Positions 54,908-63,967 of a stretch of 64,000 nucleotides of DNA are shown piece after piece. The position numbers and the translations under genes were made by a program. Source of the DNA: Azospirillum sp. B510 (GTDB lineage: Bacteria > Pseudomonadota > Alphaproteobacteria > Azospirillales > Azospirillaceae); contig NC_013857.1 of NCBI RefSeq assembly GCF_000010725.1, positions 124,001 to 188,000 of the forward strand. Direction: 5' to 3'. The notes beneath the pieces are model-generated. The model did no database searches. It saw only the letters and a list, made by a program, of their open reading frames with translations, and was not told the DNA's origin. Numbering within the stretch: position 1 is the stretch's first letter; each line of letters starts with the position of its first letter.

Positions 54908-57900
54908 ATGACGGCGATGGTCGAGACGGCGGACGCGTTGGATCCGAAGGTTCTGCTGATGGCCCTGCGGCACCTGCGCAAGGGTGATTTCTCGGTACGG
55001 CTGCCGCTCGACCTGACCGGGATCGACGGCGAGATCGCCGCCGCCTTCAACGACGTGGTCGAACTGAACCAGACCCTGACCACCGAGGCCAGCCGGCTCA
55101 GCGTCGCCATCGGCAAGGAAGGCCGCATCAGCCAGCGCGCCAAGCTGAACAACGCGTCGGGCGGCTGGGAGACCTGCGTCGACAGCATCAACACGCTGGT
55201 CGGCGACATGATCCAGCCGACGACGGAAATCGCCCGTGTCATCGGCGCCGTCGCCAAGGGCGACCTGTCCAAGACCATGGCGCTGGAGATCGAGGGACGG
55301 CCCTTGCAGGGCGAGTTCCTGCGTACCGCCCGCGACGTCAACACCATGGTGGAGCAGCTCGTCACCGTCACCACAGAGTTGACGCGCGTGGCGCGCGAGG
55401 TGGGGATCGAGGGCAAGCTGGGCGGTCAGGCCCAGGTGAAGGGGGTCGCCGGCAGTTGGAAGGATCTGACAGAGAACGTCAACGTGATGGCGGCCAACCT
55501 GACCGGTCAGGTCCGCAACATCGCCGAGGTGACGACGGCGGTCGCCAAGGGCGACCTGTCGAAGAAGATCACCGTCGACGTGAAGGGCGAGATCCTGGAG
55601 CTGAAATCGACCATCAACACCATGGTGGACCAGTTGAACAGCTTCGCCTCGGAGGTGACGCGGGTGGCGCGCGAGGTGGGCTCCGAAGGCAAGCTGGGTG
55701 GTCAGGCGAAGGTGGAGGGCGTCGGCGGCACCTGGAAGGATTTGACCGACAACGTCAACATGATGGCGGAGAACCTGACCGGCCAGGTCCGCAACATCGC
55801 CGAGGTGACGACGGCGGTCGCCAAGGGCGATTTGTCGAAGAAGATCACCGTCGATGTGAAGGGCGAGATCCTGGAGCTGAAATCGACCATCAACACCATG
55901 GTGGACCAGCTCAACAGCTTCGCCTCGGAGGTGACGCGGGTGGCGCGCGAGGTGGGCTCCGAAGGCAAGCTGGGCGGTCAGGCCCAGGTGAAGGGGGTCG
56001 GCGGCACCTGGAAGGATCTGACCGACAGCGTGAACATGATGGCGGCGAACCTCACCGGTCAGGTCCGCAACATCGCCGACGTCACCACCGCCGTCGCGAC
56101 GGGCGACCTGTCGAAGAAGATCACCGTCGATGTGAAGGGCGAGATCCTGGAGCTGAAATCCACCATCAACACCATGGTGGACCAGCTGAACAGCTTCGCG
56201 TCGGAAGTAACGCGGGTGGCGCGCGAGGTGGGCTCCGAAGGCAAGCTCGGCGGTCAGGCGCGCGTCGAGGGTGTCGGCGGCACCTGGAAGGATTTGACCG
56301 ACAGCGTGAATTTGATGGCGGCCAACCTGACGGGGCAGGTCCGCAACATCGCCGACGTGACCACCGCCGTCGCCAACGGCGATCTGTCGAAGAAGATCAC
56401 CGTGCCGGTGAAGGGTGAGATCCTGGAGCTGAAGAACACCATCAACACGATGGTGGACCAGTTGAACAGCTTCGCGTCGGAAGTGACGCGGGTGGCGCGC
56501 GAGGTGGGCTCCGAGGGCAAGCTCGGCGGTCAGGCCCAGGTGAGGGGTGTCGGCGGCACCTGGAAGGATTTGACCGACAGCGTCAACGCGATGGCGACCA
56601 ACCTGACGGGGCAGGTCCGCAACATCGCCGAGGTGACGACCGCCGTGGCGAATGGCGATTTGTCGAAGAAGATCACCGTCGACGTGAAGGGCGAGATCCT
56701 GGAGCTGAAATCGACCATCAACACCATGGTGGACCAGCTGAACAGCTTCGCCTCGGAAGTCACGCGCGTCGCAAGGGAGGTGGGCTCCGAAGGCAAGCTG
56801 GGCGGTCAGGCCCAGGTGAAGGGGGTCGGCGGCACCTGGAAGGATCTGACCGACAATGTGAACGCGATGGCGACCAACCTGACCGGTCAGGTCCGCAACA
56901 TCGCCGAGGTGACGACCGCGGTCGCCAACGGTGATCTGTCGAAGAAGATCACCGTCGATGTGAAGGGTGAGATCCTGGAGCTGAAATCGACCATCAATAC
57001 CATGGTGGACCAGCTGAACAGCTTCGCCTCCGAAGTCGCCCGCGTGGCGCGCGAGGTGGGGATCGAGGGCAAGCTGGGCGGTCAGGCCCAGGTGAAGGGG
57101 GTCGCCGGCACCTGGAAGGATCTGACCGACAATGTGAACATGATGGCGGCGAACCTCACGGGGCAGGTCCGCAACATCGCCGAGGTGACGACGGCGGTCG
57201 CCAAGGGCGATCTGTCGAAGAAGATCACCGTCGATGTGAAGGGCGAGATCTTCGAGTTGAAATCGACCATCAACACCATGGTGGACCAGCTGAACAGCTT
57301 CGCCTCGGAAGTGACGCGCGTGGCGCGCGAGGTGGGGTCCGAGGGCAAGCTTGGCGGACAGGCGAAGGTGGAGGGGGTCGGCGGCACCTGGAAGGACCTG
57401 ACCGACAATGTGAACATGATGGCGGCGAACCTCACCGGGCAGGTGCGCGGCATCGCCAGCGTCGTCACCGCGGTCGCCGACGGCGACCTGAAGCGCAAGC
57501 TGGCGGTGGACGCCAAGGGCGAGATCGCGGCGCTGGCCAACACCATCAACGGCATGATCGACACGCTGGCGACCTTCGCCGACCAGGTCACCAACGTGGC
57601 GCGCGAGGTCGGCATCGAAGGCAAGCTGGGCGGTCAGGCCCGTGTGCCGGGCGCGGCCGGCCTGTGGAAGGATCTGACGGAGAATGTGAACCAGCTTGCC
57701 GCCAACCTGACCACCCAGGTGCGCGCCATCGCCGAGGTCGCCACCGCGGTGACCAAGGGCGACCTGACCCGTTCCATCACCGTGGAGGCGATGGGCGAGG
57801 TCGCGGCGCTGAAGGACAACATCAACGAGATGATCCGCAACCTTCGCGACACGACGCTGAAGAACGCGGAACAGGACTGGCTGAAGACCAACCTCGCCAA

Positions 57901-60799
57901 ATTCACCCGGATGTTGCAGGGCGAGCGCGATCTGGTCACCGTCTCCAACATGATCCTGTCGGAGATCGCGCCGCTGGTGAACGCCCAGCATGGCGTCTTC
58001 TATGTCGCCACCCGCGACCGCGACGAGCCGCTGCTGGAACTGGTCGCCTCCTACGCGCTGAAGGAGCGCAAGAACCTGTCCAACCGCTTCCACCTGAAGG
58101 AGGGGTTGGTCGGGCAGTGCGCCTATGAGAAGAAGCGCATCCTGCTGACCAACGTGCCGCGCGACTATGTCGCCATCAGCTCCGGCCTGGGCGAGGCGCC
58201 GCCGCTGAACATCATCGTCCTGCCGGTGCTGTTCGAGGATGACGTCAAGGCGGTGATCGAGCTGGCGAGCTTCGGCCGCTTCAGCGAGACGCACCAGAGC
58301 TTCCTCGAACAGCTGACCGAGAGCATCGGCATCGTGCTGAACACGATCGCCGCCAACATGCGCACCGAAGGGCTGCTGAAGCAGTCGCAGCGCCTGACCA
58401 GCGAGTTGCAGAGCCAGCAGGAGGAGCTGACCGCCACCAACGAGCGACTGGAGCAGCAGGCCGCCTCGCTGCGCAAGTCGGAGGAGCTGCTGAAGGCCCA
58501 GCAGGAAAAGCTGACCACCACCAACGAGGCGCTGGAGGAGAAGGCCGAACAGCTCGAGAAGCAGAACATCGAGGTCGAGCGCAAGAACCGCGAGGTCGTG
58601 TTCGCCAAGGCGGCGCTGGAGGAGAAGGCCGAACAGCTCGCCCTGACCTCCAAATACAAGTCGCAGTTCCTGGCGAACATGAGCCACGAGCTGCGCACGC
58701 CGCTGAACAGCCTGCTGATCCTGTCGAAGCTGCTGGCCGACAACCCCGACACCAACCTGTCCGACCGTCAGGTCGAGTTCGCCCGCACCATCCATTCCGC
58801 CGGATCCGACCTGCTGGGGTTGATCAACGACATCCTCGACCTGTCGAAGATCGAATCCGGCACCGTGACCCTGGAGATCGGCGAGGTCGTGCTGGGCGAC
58901 CTGCGCAACCATGTCGAACGCACCTTCTCGCAGGTGGCGCAGGAGAAGAAGCTGGCCTTCACCATCGAGATGGATGCCGCATTGCCCGCCGGGATCCAGA
59001 CCGACGAGAAGCGGCTGTCGCAGGTGCTGAACAACCTGCTGTCCAACGCCTTCAAATTCACCGAGACCGGCGGCATCACCTTCCGCGTCGCCCCGGCGAC
59101 GGGGGGATGGAGTGCGGCGCACCCGACGCTGGACGCGGCGGCGTCGGTGCTGGCCTTCACCGTCATCGACACCGGCATCGGCATTCCCGAGGACAAGCAG
59201 CGCATCATCTTCGAGGCGTTCCAGCAGGCGGACGGCACCACCAGCCGCAAATATGGCGGCACCGGTCTCGGCCTGTCGATCAGCCGCGAGATCGCCCGGC
59301 TGCTGGGCGGCGAAATCCGCGTCGCCAGCACGCCCGGCAAGGGCAGCGTCTTCACCCTGTTCGTTCCGCGCAGCTACGACATCGTCGCCGAAACCGCGGC
59401 ACCGCTGGGCGTCCCGGCCATCGCGGCCGCCAGCGCCGTGCTTCCTCCCGCCGGTCTTCCGCCGAAGCGGACGGACACGGCGACCCGCCCGGTGGTGGCC
59501 TCCGGCCCGCAGGACGGGCTGGCCCTGCTGGACATGCATCCGGCCGGCGACGACCGCGACCGCATCCGCGCCGGCGAACCGGTGGTGCTGATCGTCGAGG
59601 ACGACAGCACCTTCGCCTCCATCCTGATCGATCTGGCGCGGGAAAAGGGCTTCCGCGCCATCCTGTCGAGCGGCGGCTCGGCGGCGCTGCCGCTGGCACG
59701 CAAATACCGGCCGGACGCCGTCCTGCTCGACATCGGGCTGCCGGACATGGATGGCTGGGCCTTGCTCGACCTGCTGAAGCGCGATCCGCAGACCCGGCAT
59801 ATCCCGGTCCATGTCATCTCCGCCAAGGACGAGCGGCGGCGCGGCCTGTCGATGGGCGCCTTCGACTATTCGGAAAAGCCGGTGGAGCGCGAGGCGATCT
59901 TCGACGCCCTGAACCGGGTCAAGAGCTTCAAGGAACGCGGCCACCGCAAGCTTCTGGTGGTGGAGAAGGACAGCCCGCAGCCGGGTGCCGTCGCCGCCCT
60001 GATCGGCAACGGCGACGTCGAGACCCGCACCGTGACCTCGATCGAGGCGGCGATGGCGGCGCTGACCGCCGACCGCTTCGACTGCCTGGTGCTGGATTTG
60101 TCGAGCCCGACCCTGTCCGGCCCGGTCGCCGTCGATTTCGAGCTGGTCGAATGGCTGCGCACCCGCGACACGCTCGCCTGGATGCCGGTGGTGGTCTATG
60201 CCGCCGCCGACATCGCGGCGGAGGACGAGGCAAGGCTGCGTCGGCTGGCCGAGACGGTGGTGCTGAAGAGCGCCCGCTCGCCGGCCGGGTTGTTGGATGA
60301 GACGGCGCTGTTCCTGCACCGCGCCGTCGACCGGCTGCCCGACGAGAAGCGGCGCAGCATCCTGGATCTGCGCCAGCACGACCCGTCGCTGGCCGGCAAG
60401 CGGGTGCTGGTGATCGACGACGACATCCGCAACATCTTCTCGCTCGCCAGCGTGATGGAGGCCCACAGGATCGAGGTCCTGCATGCCGAAAGCGGGCGCG
60501 AGGGGATCGCGCGGCTGCGCGCCGACCCCGGTGTCGACGTCGTGCTGGTGGATATCATGATGCCGGAAATGGACGGCTACGAGACGATGCGCACGATCCG
60601 CAGCATCGACGAGTTCCGCGCCCTGCCGATGATCGCCGTCACCGCCAAGGCGATGAAGGGCGACCGCGACAAATGCATCGAGGCCGGGGCGACCGATTAC
60701 ATCGCCAAGCCGGTGGACATCGACCATCTGCTGTCCTTGCTGCGGATCTGGACCGGCAAGAGCATTCGGACGCAGCAGCGCGGCGGGGTGCAGGCGTGA
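54908..60799 (+). CDS. Giant soluble hybrid histidine kinase with about ten HAMP units and three receiver domains
   Basis: A 1963-residue protein with no transmembrane segment. Residues about 20-1000 are a chain of HAMP-type units. After one or two divergent units come seven near-identical 92-residue units (NLTGQVRNIAEVTTAVAKGD start) and two more divergent ones. Then follow a GAF domain (about 1000-1160), a coiled coil (1160-1250), HisKA with His1260 (MSHELRTPLNSLLIL) and HATPase_c (NNLLSNAFKFTE, DTGIGIPEDK, GTGLGLSIS). Three receivers end the protein: Asp1608 (LLDIGLPDMDG), a degenerate one with Asp1730 (VLDLSSPTLSG) and Asp1882 (LVDIMMPEMDG). The plan is that of group III (Nik1/Os-1-like) osmosensing kinases but with more HAMP units. 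The ATG at 54908 follows GGGGA. A GTGA overlap with the next frame hints at coupling to the second kinase. Confidence 0.93.
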   Translation: MTAMVETADALDPKVLLMALRHLRKGDFSVRLPLDLTGIDGEIAAAFNDVVELNQTLTTEASRLSVAIGKEGRISQRAKLNNASGGWETCVDSINTLVGDMIQPTTEIARVIGAVAKGDLSKTMALEIEGRPLQGEFLRTARDVNTMVEQLVTVTTELTRVAREVGIEGKLGGQAQVKGVAGSWKDLTENVNVMAANLTGQVRNIAEVTTAVAKGDLSKKITVDVKGEILELKSTINTMVDQLNSFASEVTRVAREVGSEGKLGGQAKVEGVGGTWKDLTDNVNMMAENLTGQVRNIAEVTTAVAKGDLSKKITVDVKGEILELKSTINTMVDQLNSFASEVTRVAREVGSEGKLGGQAQVKGVGGTWKDLTDSVNMMAANLTGQVRNIADVTTAVATGDLSKKITVDVKGEILELKSTINTMVDQLNSFASEVTRVAREVGSEGKLGGQARVEGVGGTWKDLTDSVNLMAANLTGQVRNIADVTTAVANGDLSKKITVPVKGEILELKNTINTMVDQLNSFASEVTRVAREVGSEGKLGGQAQVRGVGGTWKDLTDSVNAMATNLTGQVRNIAEVTTAVANGDLSKKITVDVKGEILELKSTINTMVDQLNSFASEVTRVAREVGSEGKLGGQAQVKGVGGTWKDLTDNVNAMATNLTGQVRNIAEVTTAVANGDLSKKITVDVKGEILELKSTINTMVDQLNSFASEVARVAREVGIEGKLGGQAQVKGVAGTWKDLTDNVNMMAANLTGQVRNIAEVTTAVAKGDLSKKITVDVKGEIFELKSTINTMVDQLNSFASEVTRVAREVGSEGKLGGQAKVEGVGGTWKDLTDNVNMMAANLTGQVRGIASVVTAVADGDLKRKLAVDAKGEIAALANTINGMIDTLATFADQVTNVAREVGIEGKLGGQARVPGAAGLWKDLTENVNQLAANLTTQVRAIAEVATAVTKGDLTRSITVEAMGEVAALKDNINEMIRNLRDTTLKNAEQDWLKTNLAKFTRMLQGERDLVTVSNMILSEIAPLVNAQHGVFYVATRDRDEPLLELVASYALKERKNLSNRFHLKEGLVGQCAYEKKRILLTNVPRDYVAISSGLGEAPPLNIIVLPVLFEDDVKAVIELASFGRFSETHQSFLEQLTESIGIVLNTIAANMRTEGLLKQSQRLTSELQSQQEELTATNERLEQQAASLRKSEELLKAQQEKLTTTNEALEEKAEQLEKQNIEVERKNREVVFAKAALEEKAEQLALTSKYKSQFLANMSHELRTPLNSLLILSKLLADNPDTNLSDRQVEFARTIHSAGSDLLGLINDILDLSKIESGTVTLEIGEVVLGDLRNHVERTFSQVAQEKKLAFTIEMDAALPAGIQTDEKRLSQVLNNLLSNAFKFTETGGITFRVAPATGGWSAAHPTLDAAASVLAFTVIDTGIGIPEDKQRIIFEAFQQADGTTSRKYGGTGLGLSISREIARLLGGEIRVASTPGKGSVFTLFVPRSYDIVAETAAPLGVPAIAAASAVLPPAGLPPKRTDTATRPVVASGPQDGLALLDMHPAGDDRDRIRAGEPVVLIVEDDSTFASILIDLAREKGFRAILSSGGSAALPLARKYRPDAVLLDIGLPDMDGWALLDLLKRDPQTRHIPVHVISAKDERRRGLSMGAFDYSEKPVEREAIFDALNRVKSFKERGHRKLLVVEKDSPQPGAVAALIGNGDVETRTVTSIEAAMAALTADRFDCLVLDLSSPTLSGPVAVDFELVEWLRTRDTLAWMPVVVYAAADIAAEDEARLRRLAETVVLKSARSPAGLLDETALFLHRAVDRLPDEKRRSILDLRQHDPSLAGKRVLVIDDDIRNIFSLASVMEAHRIEVLHAESGREGIARLRADPGVDVVLVDIMMPEMDGYETMRTIRSIDEFRALPMIAVTAKAMKGDRDKCIEAGATDYIAKPVDIDHLLSLLRIWTGKSIRTQQRGGVQA
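55496..57427 (+). repeat. Seven tandem 276-bp repeats encoding HAMP units
   Basis: Units begin at 55496, 55772, 56048, 56324, 56600, 56876 and 57152, each exactly 276 bases (92 codons). At the protein level they differ at only a handful of positions, for example TVDVKGEILELK, changed to TVPVKGEILELK in the fourth. An eighth unit (57428-57703) keeps length but has diverged (RGIASVVTAVADGD). Near-identity at DNA level implies recent amplification or gene conversion. Confidence 0.95.
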
Positions 60800-60990
60800 C
60801 CCGCCGCAAGCTCGGGCCGGCGCGTCCGGCGCGGCACCCGCCGTTCCGGCGGTCGCGCCTGCTCTGCACCGCCGGCGTCCAGCCTTCCGGTCCGGACGCC
60901 GTCCGCCAATCGCTTCCGCCGCTGCCGGCCCCCGTGCCCGTGGTGACGCCGCCAGCCGCCGCCACCGTCGCCGGATGGGAAAGCGGAACC

Positions 60991-63153
60991 ATGACCACCG
61001 AGTCGCAGCCGCGGCCCGACAAGGCCCCCGACAGGGCCCCCGACAAGGCGGATGTCGCGATCCTGATCGTCGATGACGATCCGCGCAACCTGTTCGCCAT
61101 GCGCGAGACGCTGGAGGATCTGGGGGCGCGGCTGGTGCTCGCCCGCTCGGGCGAGGAGGCGCTGAAGCATCTGCTGCGTCAGGACTTCGCCCTGATCCTG
61201 CTGGACGTCCACATGCCGGGCATGGACGGCTACGAGACGGCGGAGCTGATCCGCCTGCGGGAGAGGTCGCGCCACATCCCGATCATCTTCCTGACCGCCA
61301 TCAACAAGGATGAGACCCACATCTTCCGCGGCTATGCCACCGGCGCCGTGGATTACATGTTCAAGCCGGTCGATCCGCAGATCCTGAAGAGCAAGGTGTC
61401 GGTCTTCGTCGATCTCTACCGCAAGACGGAGGAGGTGAAGCGCGAGGTCGAGGCCAAGCAGCGCCTGCTGGACGAGAATGAGCGGGTGCGGCGCGATATG
61501 CGGCAGGCCGAACAGGCGCTGCGCCGGTCGGAGGAGCGGCAGGCGCTAATCCTGGGCCAGCTTCCCATCGTGCTCTACACCGCCGGCCTGACGCCGGGCA
61601 TTCCCTTCCGCTACCTGTCGGACAGCGCCGGGACCGTGCTGGGCTGTTCCGCCGCCCGCTTTATCGAGGATCCGCAATTCTGGCAATCGCGGCTGCATCC
61701 CGACGACCGCGACCGCGTCCTGCGCCAGCTGGAGTCGATCCATCGCACCGGGCTGAGCACGGTGGAATATCGCTGGCGCGGCCCCGACGGCCTCGAGCGC
61801 CATCTGCTGGACCAGGCTGTCGTCGTGCGCGACGAGGATGGCAGGCCGACCGAGCTGTTCGGCACCATCCTGGACGTGACCGAAACCCGTCAGGCCCAGC
61901 ATCAGCTCGCCCATGCGCAGAAGATGGAGATGGTCGGCCGGCTGACCGGCGGCATCGCCCATGATTTCAACAACATGCTGATGGTGGTGATCGGCAGCCT
62001 GGAACGGCTTGCCCCCGGCCTTGCCGCCGATTCCAAGGCGGCGCGGCGGGCGGAGATGGCCTTGCAGGCGGCGCTGCGCTGTTCGGACATGACGCGGCGG
62101 CTGTTGACCTTCGCCCGGCGCCAGCAGTTGCACCCGGAGCCGGTGGATCTCGGCGCGCTGGTCACCGGCATGGGCGAGCTGATGGAACGCACGCTGGGCG
62201 GTGGCGTCGCCATCGCCATCGAGGCCCCGCCGGCCGGGGCCGGGCCGCTGTGGATCGCATCGGTCGACCGCTCGCAGGCGGAGTCGGCCCTGCTGAACCT
62301 CGTCATCAACGCCCGCGACGCCATGCCCGGCGGCGGCACCCTGCGGATCCGCACGGAGAACGCCCGGTTCGAGGAGCCGCGGGCGGCGCATGGCATGACG
62401 GTGCCGGCCGGCGATTATGTCCTGCTGTCGGTGTCGGACAATGGATGCGGCATGCCGCCGGACATCCTGGACCGTGCCTTCGAGCCCTTCTTCACCACCA
62501 AGGAGTCGGGCAAGGGCACCGGCCTCGGCCTCGCCATGATCCATGGCTTCGTCAAGCAGTCGGGCGGCTTGATCGGCATCGACAGCGTTCCCGGCGCCGG
62601 CACCACCTTCCGCCTCTATCTGCCGCGGGCGGCGATGGATGGCCCGCATGCCGTCACCGCCGACGAGGAGGTCGCCGACGAGGCGTTCGCCGGACGCGGC
62701 GAGGCCGTGCTGGTGGTGGATGACGATGCCGACGTGCGGTCGGTCGCCGCCCAGGCGGTCGCGGCGCTGGGATACCGTGTGCTGGAGGCCGACGGGGCGG
62801 AGGCGGCGCTCGGTCTGCTGGACCGCCAGCCGGTCGATCTTCTGTTCACCGACATCGTCATGCCCGGCGGTCCGAACGGGCGCGAGCTGGCGCTGGAGGG
62901 GCTGCGCCGCCACCCGTCCTTGCGGATCCTGTTCGCGTCGGGCTATGCCAATGGAACCAGCGCGCCGGAACCGGAGGCCGGCGCACCCACCGACACCGGC
63001 CGGGCCATCGATCCCGGCGCCGTGCTGGGAGCCGTGCTGGCGCGGGCGGAAACCCTGCCCAAGCCCTACCGCAACGGCGATCTGGCCCGTGCCCTGCGGC
63101 GTGCGCTGGAGTCACAGGCCCCTCTCGTCCCGGCGGAGGCCGTCCGGGGATGA
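60991..63153 (+). CDS. Hybrid histidine kinase REC-PAS-HisKA-HATPase-REC
   Basis: A 720-residue soluble kinase if started at ATG 60991. The N-terminal receiver has phospho-acceptor Asp72 (LILLDVHMPGMDG) and Lys in DYMFKPVD. A coiled-coil and PAS fold follow (about 170-310, RLHPDDRDRVLRQL, EYRWRGPDGLERHLLDQAVV). HisKA has His324 in GGIAHDFNNMLMVVIGSLER, HATPase_c has LNLVINARDAM, VSDNGCGMPPD and GKGTGLGLAMIHGFV, and the C-terminal receiver has Asp621 (LLFTDIVMPGG). A GTG at 60796, overlapping the previous stop (GTGA), would add 65 Arg/Pro-rich residues; the ATG is preferred but translation could be coupled. The N-terminal receiver could accept phosphate from the giant kinase upstream. Confidence 0.9.
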   Translation: MTTESQPRPDKAPDRAPDKADVAILIVDDDPRNLFAMRETLEDLGARLVLARSGEEALKHLLRQDFALILLDVHMPGMDGYETAELIRLRERSRHIPIIFLTAINKDETHIFRGYATGAVDYMFKPVDPQILKSKVSVFVDLYRKTEEVKREVEAKQRLLDENERVRRDMRQAEQALRRSEERQALILGQLPIVLYTAGLTPGIPFRYLSDSAGTVLGCSAARFIEDPQFWQSRLHPDDRDRVLRQLESIHRTGLSTVEYRWRGPDGLERHLLDQAVVVRDEDGRPTELFGTILDVTETRQAQHQLAHAQKMEMVGRLTGGIAHDFNNMLMVVIGSLERLAPGLAADSKAARRAEMALQAALRCSDMTRRLLTFARRQQLHPEPVDLGALVTGMGELMERTLGGGVAIAIEAPPAGAGPLWIASVDRSQAESALLNLVINARDAMPGGGTLRIRTENARFEEPRAAHGMTVPAGDYVLLSVSDNGCGMPPDILDRAFEPFFTTKESGKGTGLGLAMIHGFVKQSGGLIGIDSVPGAGTTFRLYLPRAAMDGPHAVTADEEVADEAFAGRGEAVLVVDDDADVRSVAAQAVAALGYRVLEADGAEAALGLLDRQPVDLLFTDIVMPGGPNGRELALEGLRRHPSLRILFASGYANGTSAPEPEAGAPTDTGRAIDPGAVLGAVLARAETLPKPYRNGDLARALRRALESQAPLVPAEAVRG

Positions 63154-63219
63154 CCAGGAAAATCGAGGGCGGCATGACCCCGGGCCGCCGGTTGCGCTTA
63201 TCAGGTCAGGTTCCGGTTC

Positions 63220-63594
63220 ATGGTTTTGTCCGACGATGCGCTGACGTTGCTGCGAGGATCGATCCGGTCCGTCTGGGCGCTGGAGCTCATTCTCCTGCTG
63301 CGCCGGACCCCCGACCGCGACTGGTCGAACGCCGAGCTGGTGAGCGAATTGCGCGGCAGCGAGGTGGTGGTGCAGGATGCGCTGGCCGGCTTCCTCGGCG
63401 CCGGTCTGCTGGTGGCGCTGGCCGACGGCCGCCACCGCTACCGTCCGGCGGCGCCGCTTCTGGACCAGTGGGTCGGGGAGATCGGGCAGGCCTATGCCAG
63501 CCGTCCGTCCGCCATCATCCGGGAGATCTTCGCCGCTCCCGGCAACAAGGTGCAGATCTTCGCCGATTCCTTCCGGTTCCGCTCCAATGACTGA
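63220..63594 (+). CDS. Hypothetical protein, possible winged-helix fold
   Basis: A 124-residue soluble protein beginning MVLSDDALTLLRGSIRSVWA. The helix-rich pattern LELILLLRRTPDRDWSNAEL, then a second helix VVVQDALAGFLGAGLLVALA and DGRHRYRPA resembles a MarR/PadR-like winged helix (helix, recognition helix, beta wing), followed by a short C-terminal helix. I cannot name a family. It follows the second hybrid kinase by 66 bases and precedes a small membrane-protein gene on the same strand, so it may be part of that signalling locus. Confidence 0.65.
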   Translation: MVLSDDALTLLRGSIRSVWALELILLLRRTPDRDWSNAELVSELRGSEVVVQDALAGFLGAGLLVALADGRHRYRPAAPLLDQWVGEIGQAYASRPSAIIREIFAAPGNKVQIFADSFRFRSND

Positions 63595-63697
63595 AGCCCA
63601 TGATTGACATCACCACCATTCACATCGTCTGGCGTTCACATCGTCGGGAATGCGCGCCGCCCGTCCCGGGTGGAAAGCGGGAAATGAGGGCGCTCGG

Positions 63698-63967
63698 ATG
63701 GACGTCGTGAAATCGGCGGTCTATCTGCTGTGTTTCGCCGCCAGCCTGCTGTGCATGCTGTTGCTGCTGCGCAGCTATCTGCGCTCGCGCAGCCGCCTTC
63801 TGCTGTGGAGCACCCTGTGCTTTGTCGGGCTGGCCATCAACAACCTGCTGCTGTTCATCGACATCGTCGTCCTGCCCACCCAGGTCGATCTGCTGCCGCT
63901 GCGCCAGTTCTCCGCCATGGCCGGCGTGGGGGTTCTGCTGTACGGCTTCATCTGGGATGCCGAGTGA
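63698..63967 (+). CDS. DUF5985-like small membrane protein
   Basis: An 89-residue protein with three hydrophobic segments: MDVVKSAVYLLCFAASLLCM, the second at about 35-58 (LLWSTLCFVGLAINNLLLFI) and the third near the C-terminus (MAGVGVLLYGFIWD). The arginine-rich link LLRSYLRSRSRLLLW between helices 1 and 2 is typical of DUF5985 proteins, which usually occur as adjacent pairs. A GAGGG site precedes the ATG at 63698. Its stop overlaps the start of the next frame by one base (TGATG). Function unknown. Confidence 0.75.
   Translation: MDVVKSAVYLLCFAASLLCMLLLLRSYLRSRSRLLLWSTLCFVGLAINNLLLFIDIVVLPTQVDLLPLRQFSAMAGVGVLLYGFIWDAE

Noticed and set aside
54749..60727. A 1992-codon open frame on the minus strand antisense to the poly-HAMP kinase
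   Set aside because: It is a composition effect of GC-rich codon bias: the sense strand has clear HAMP, GAF, HisKA, HATPase and receiver motifs in order, while the antisense translation is low-complexity His/Arg/Gln/Leu with repeats that merely mirror the sense repeats.
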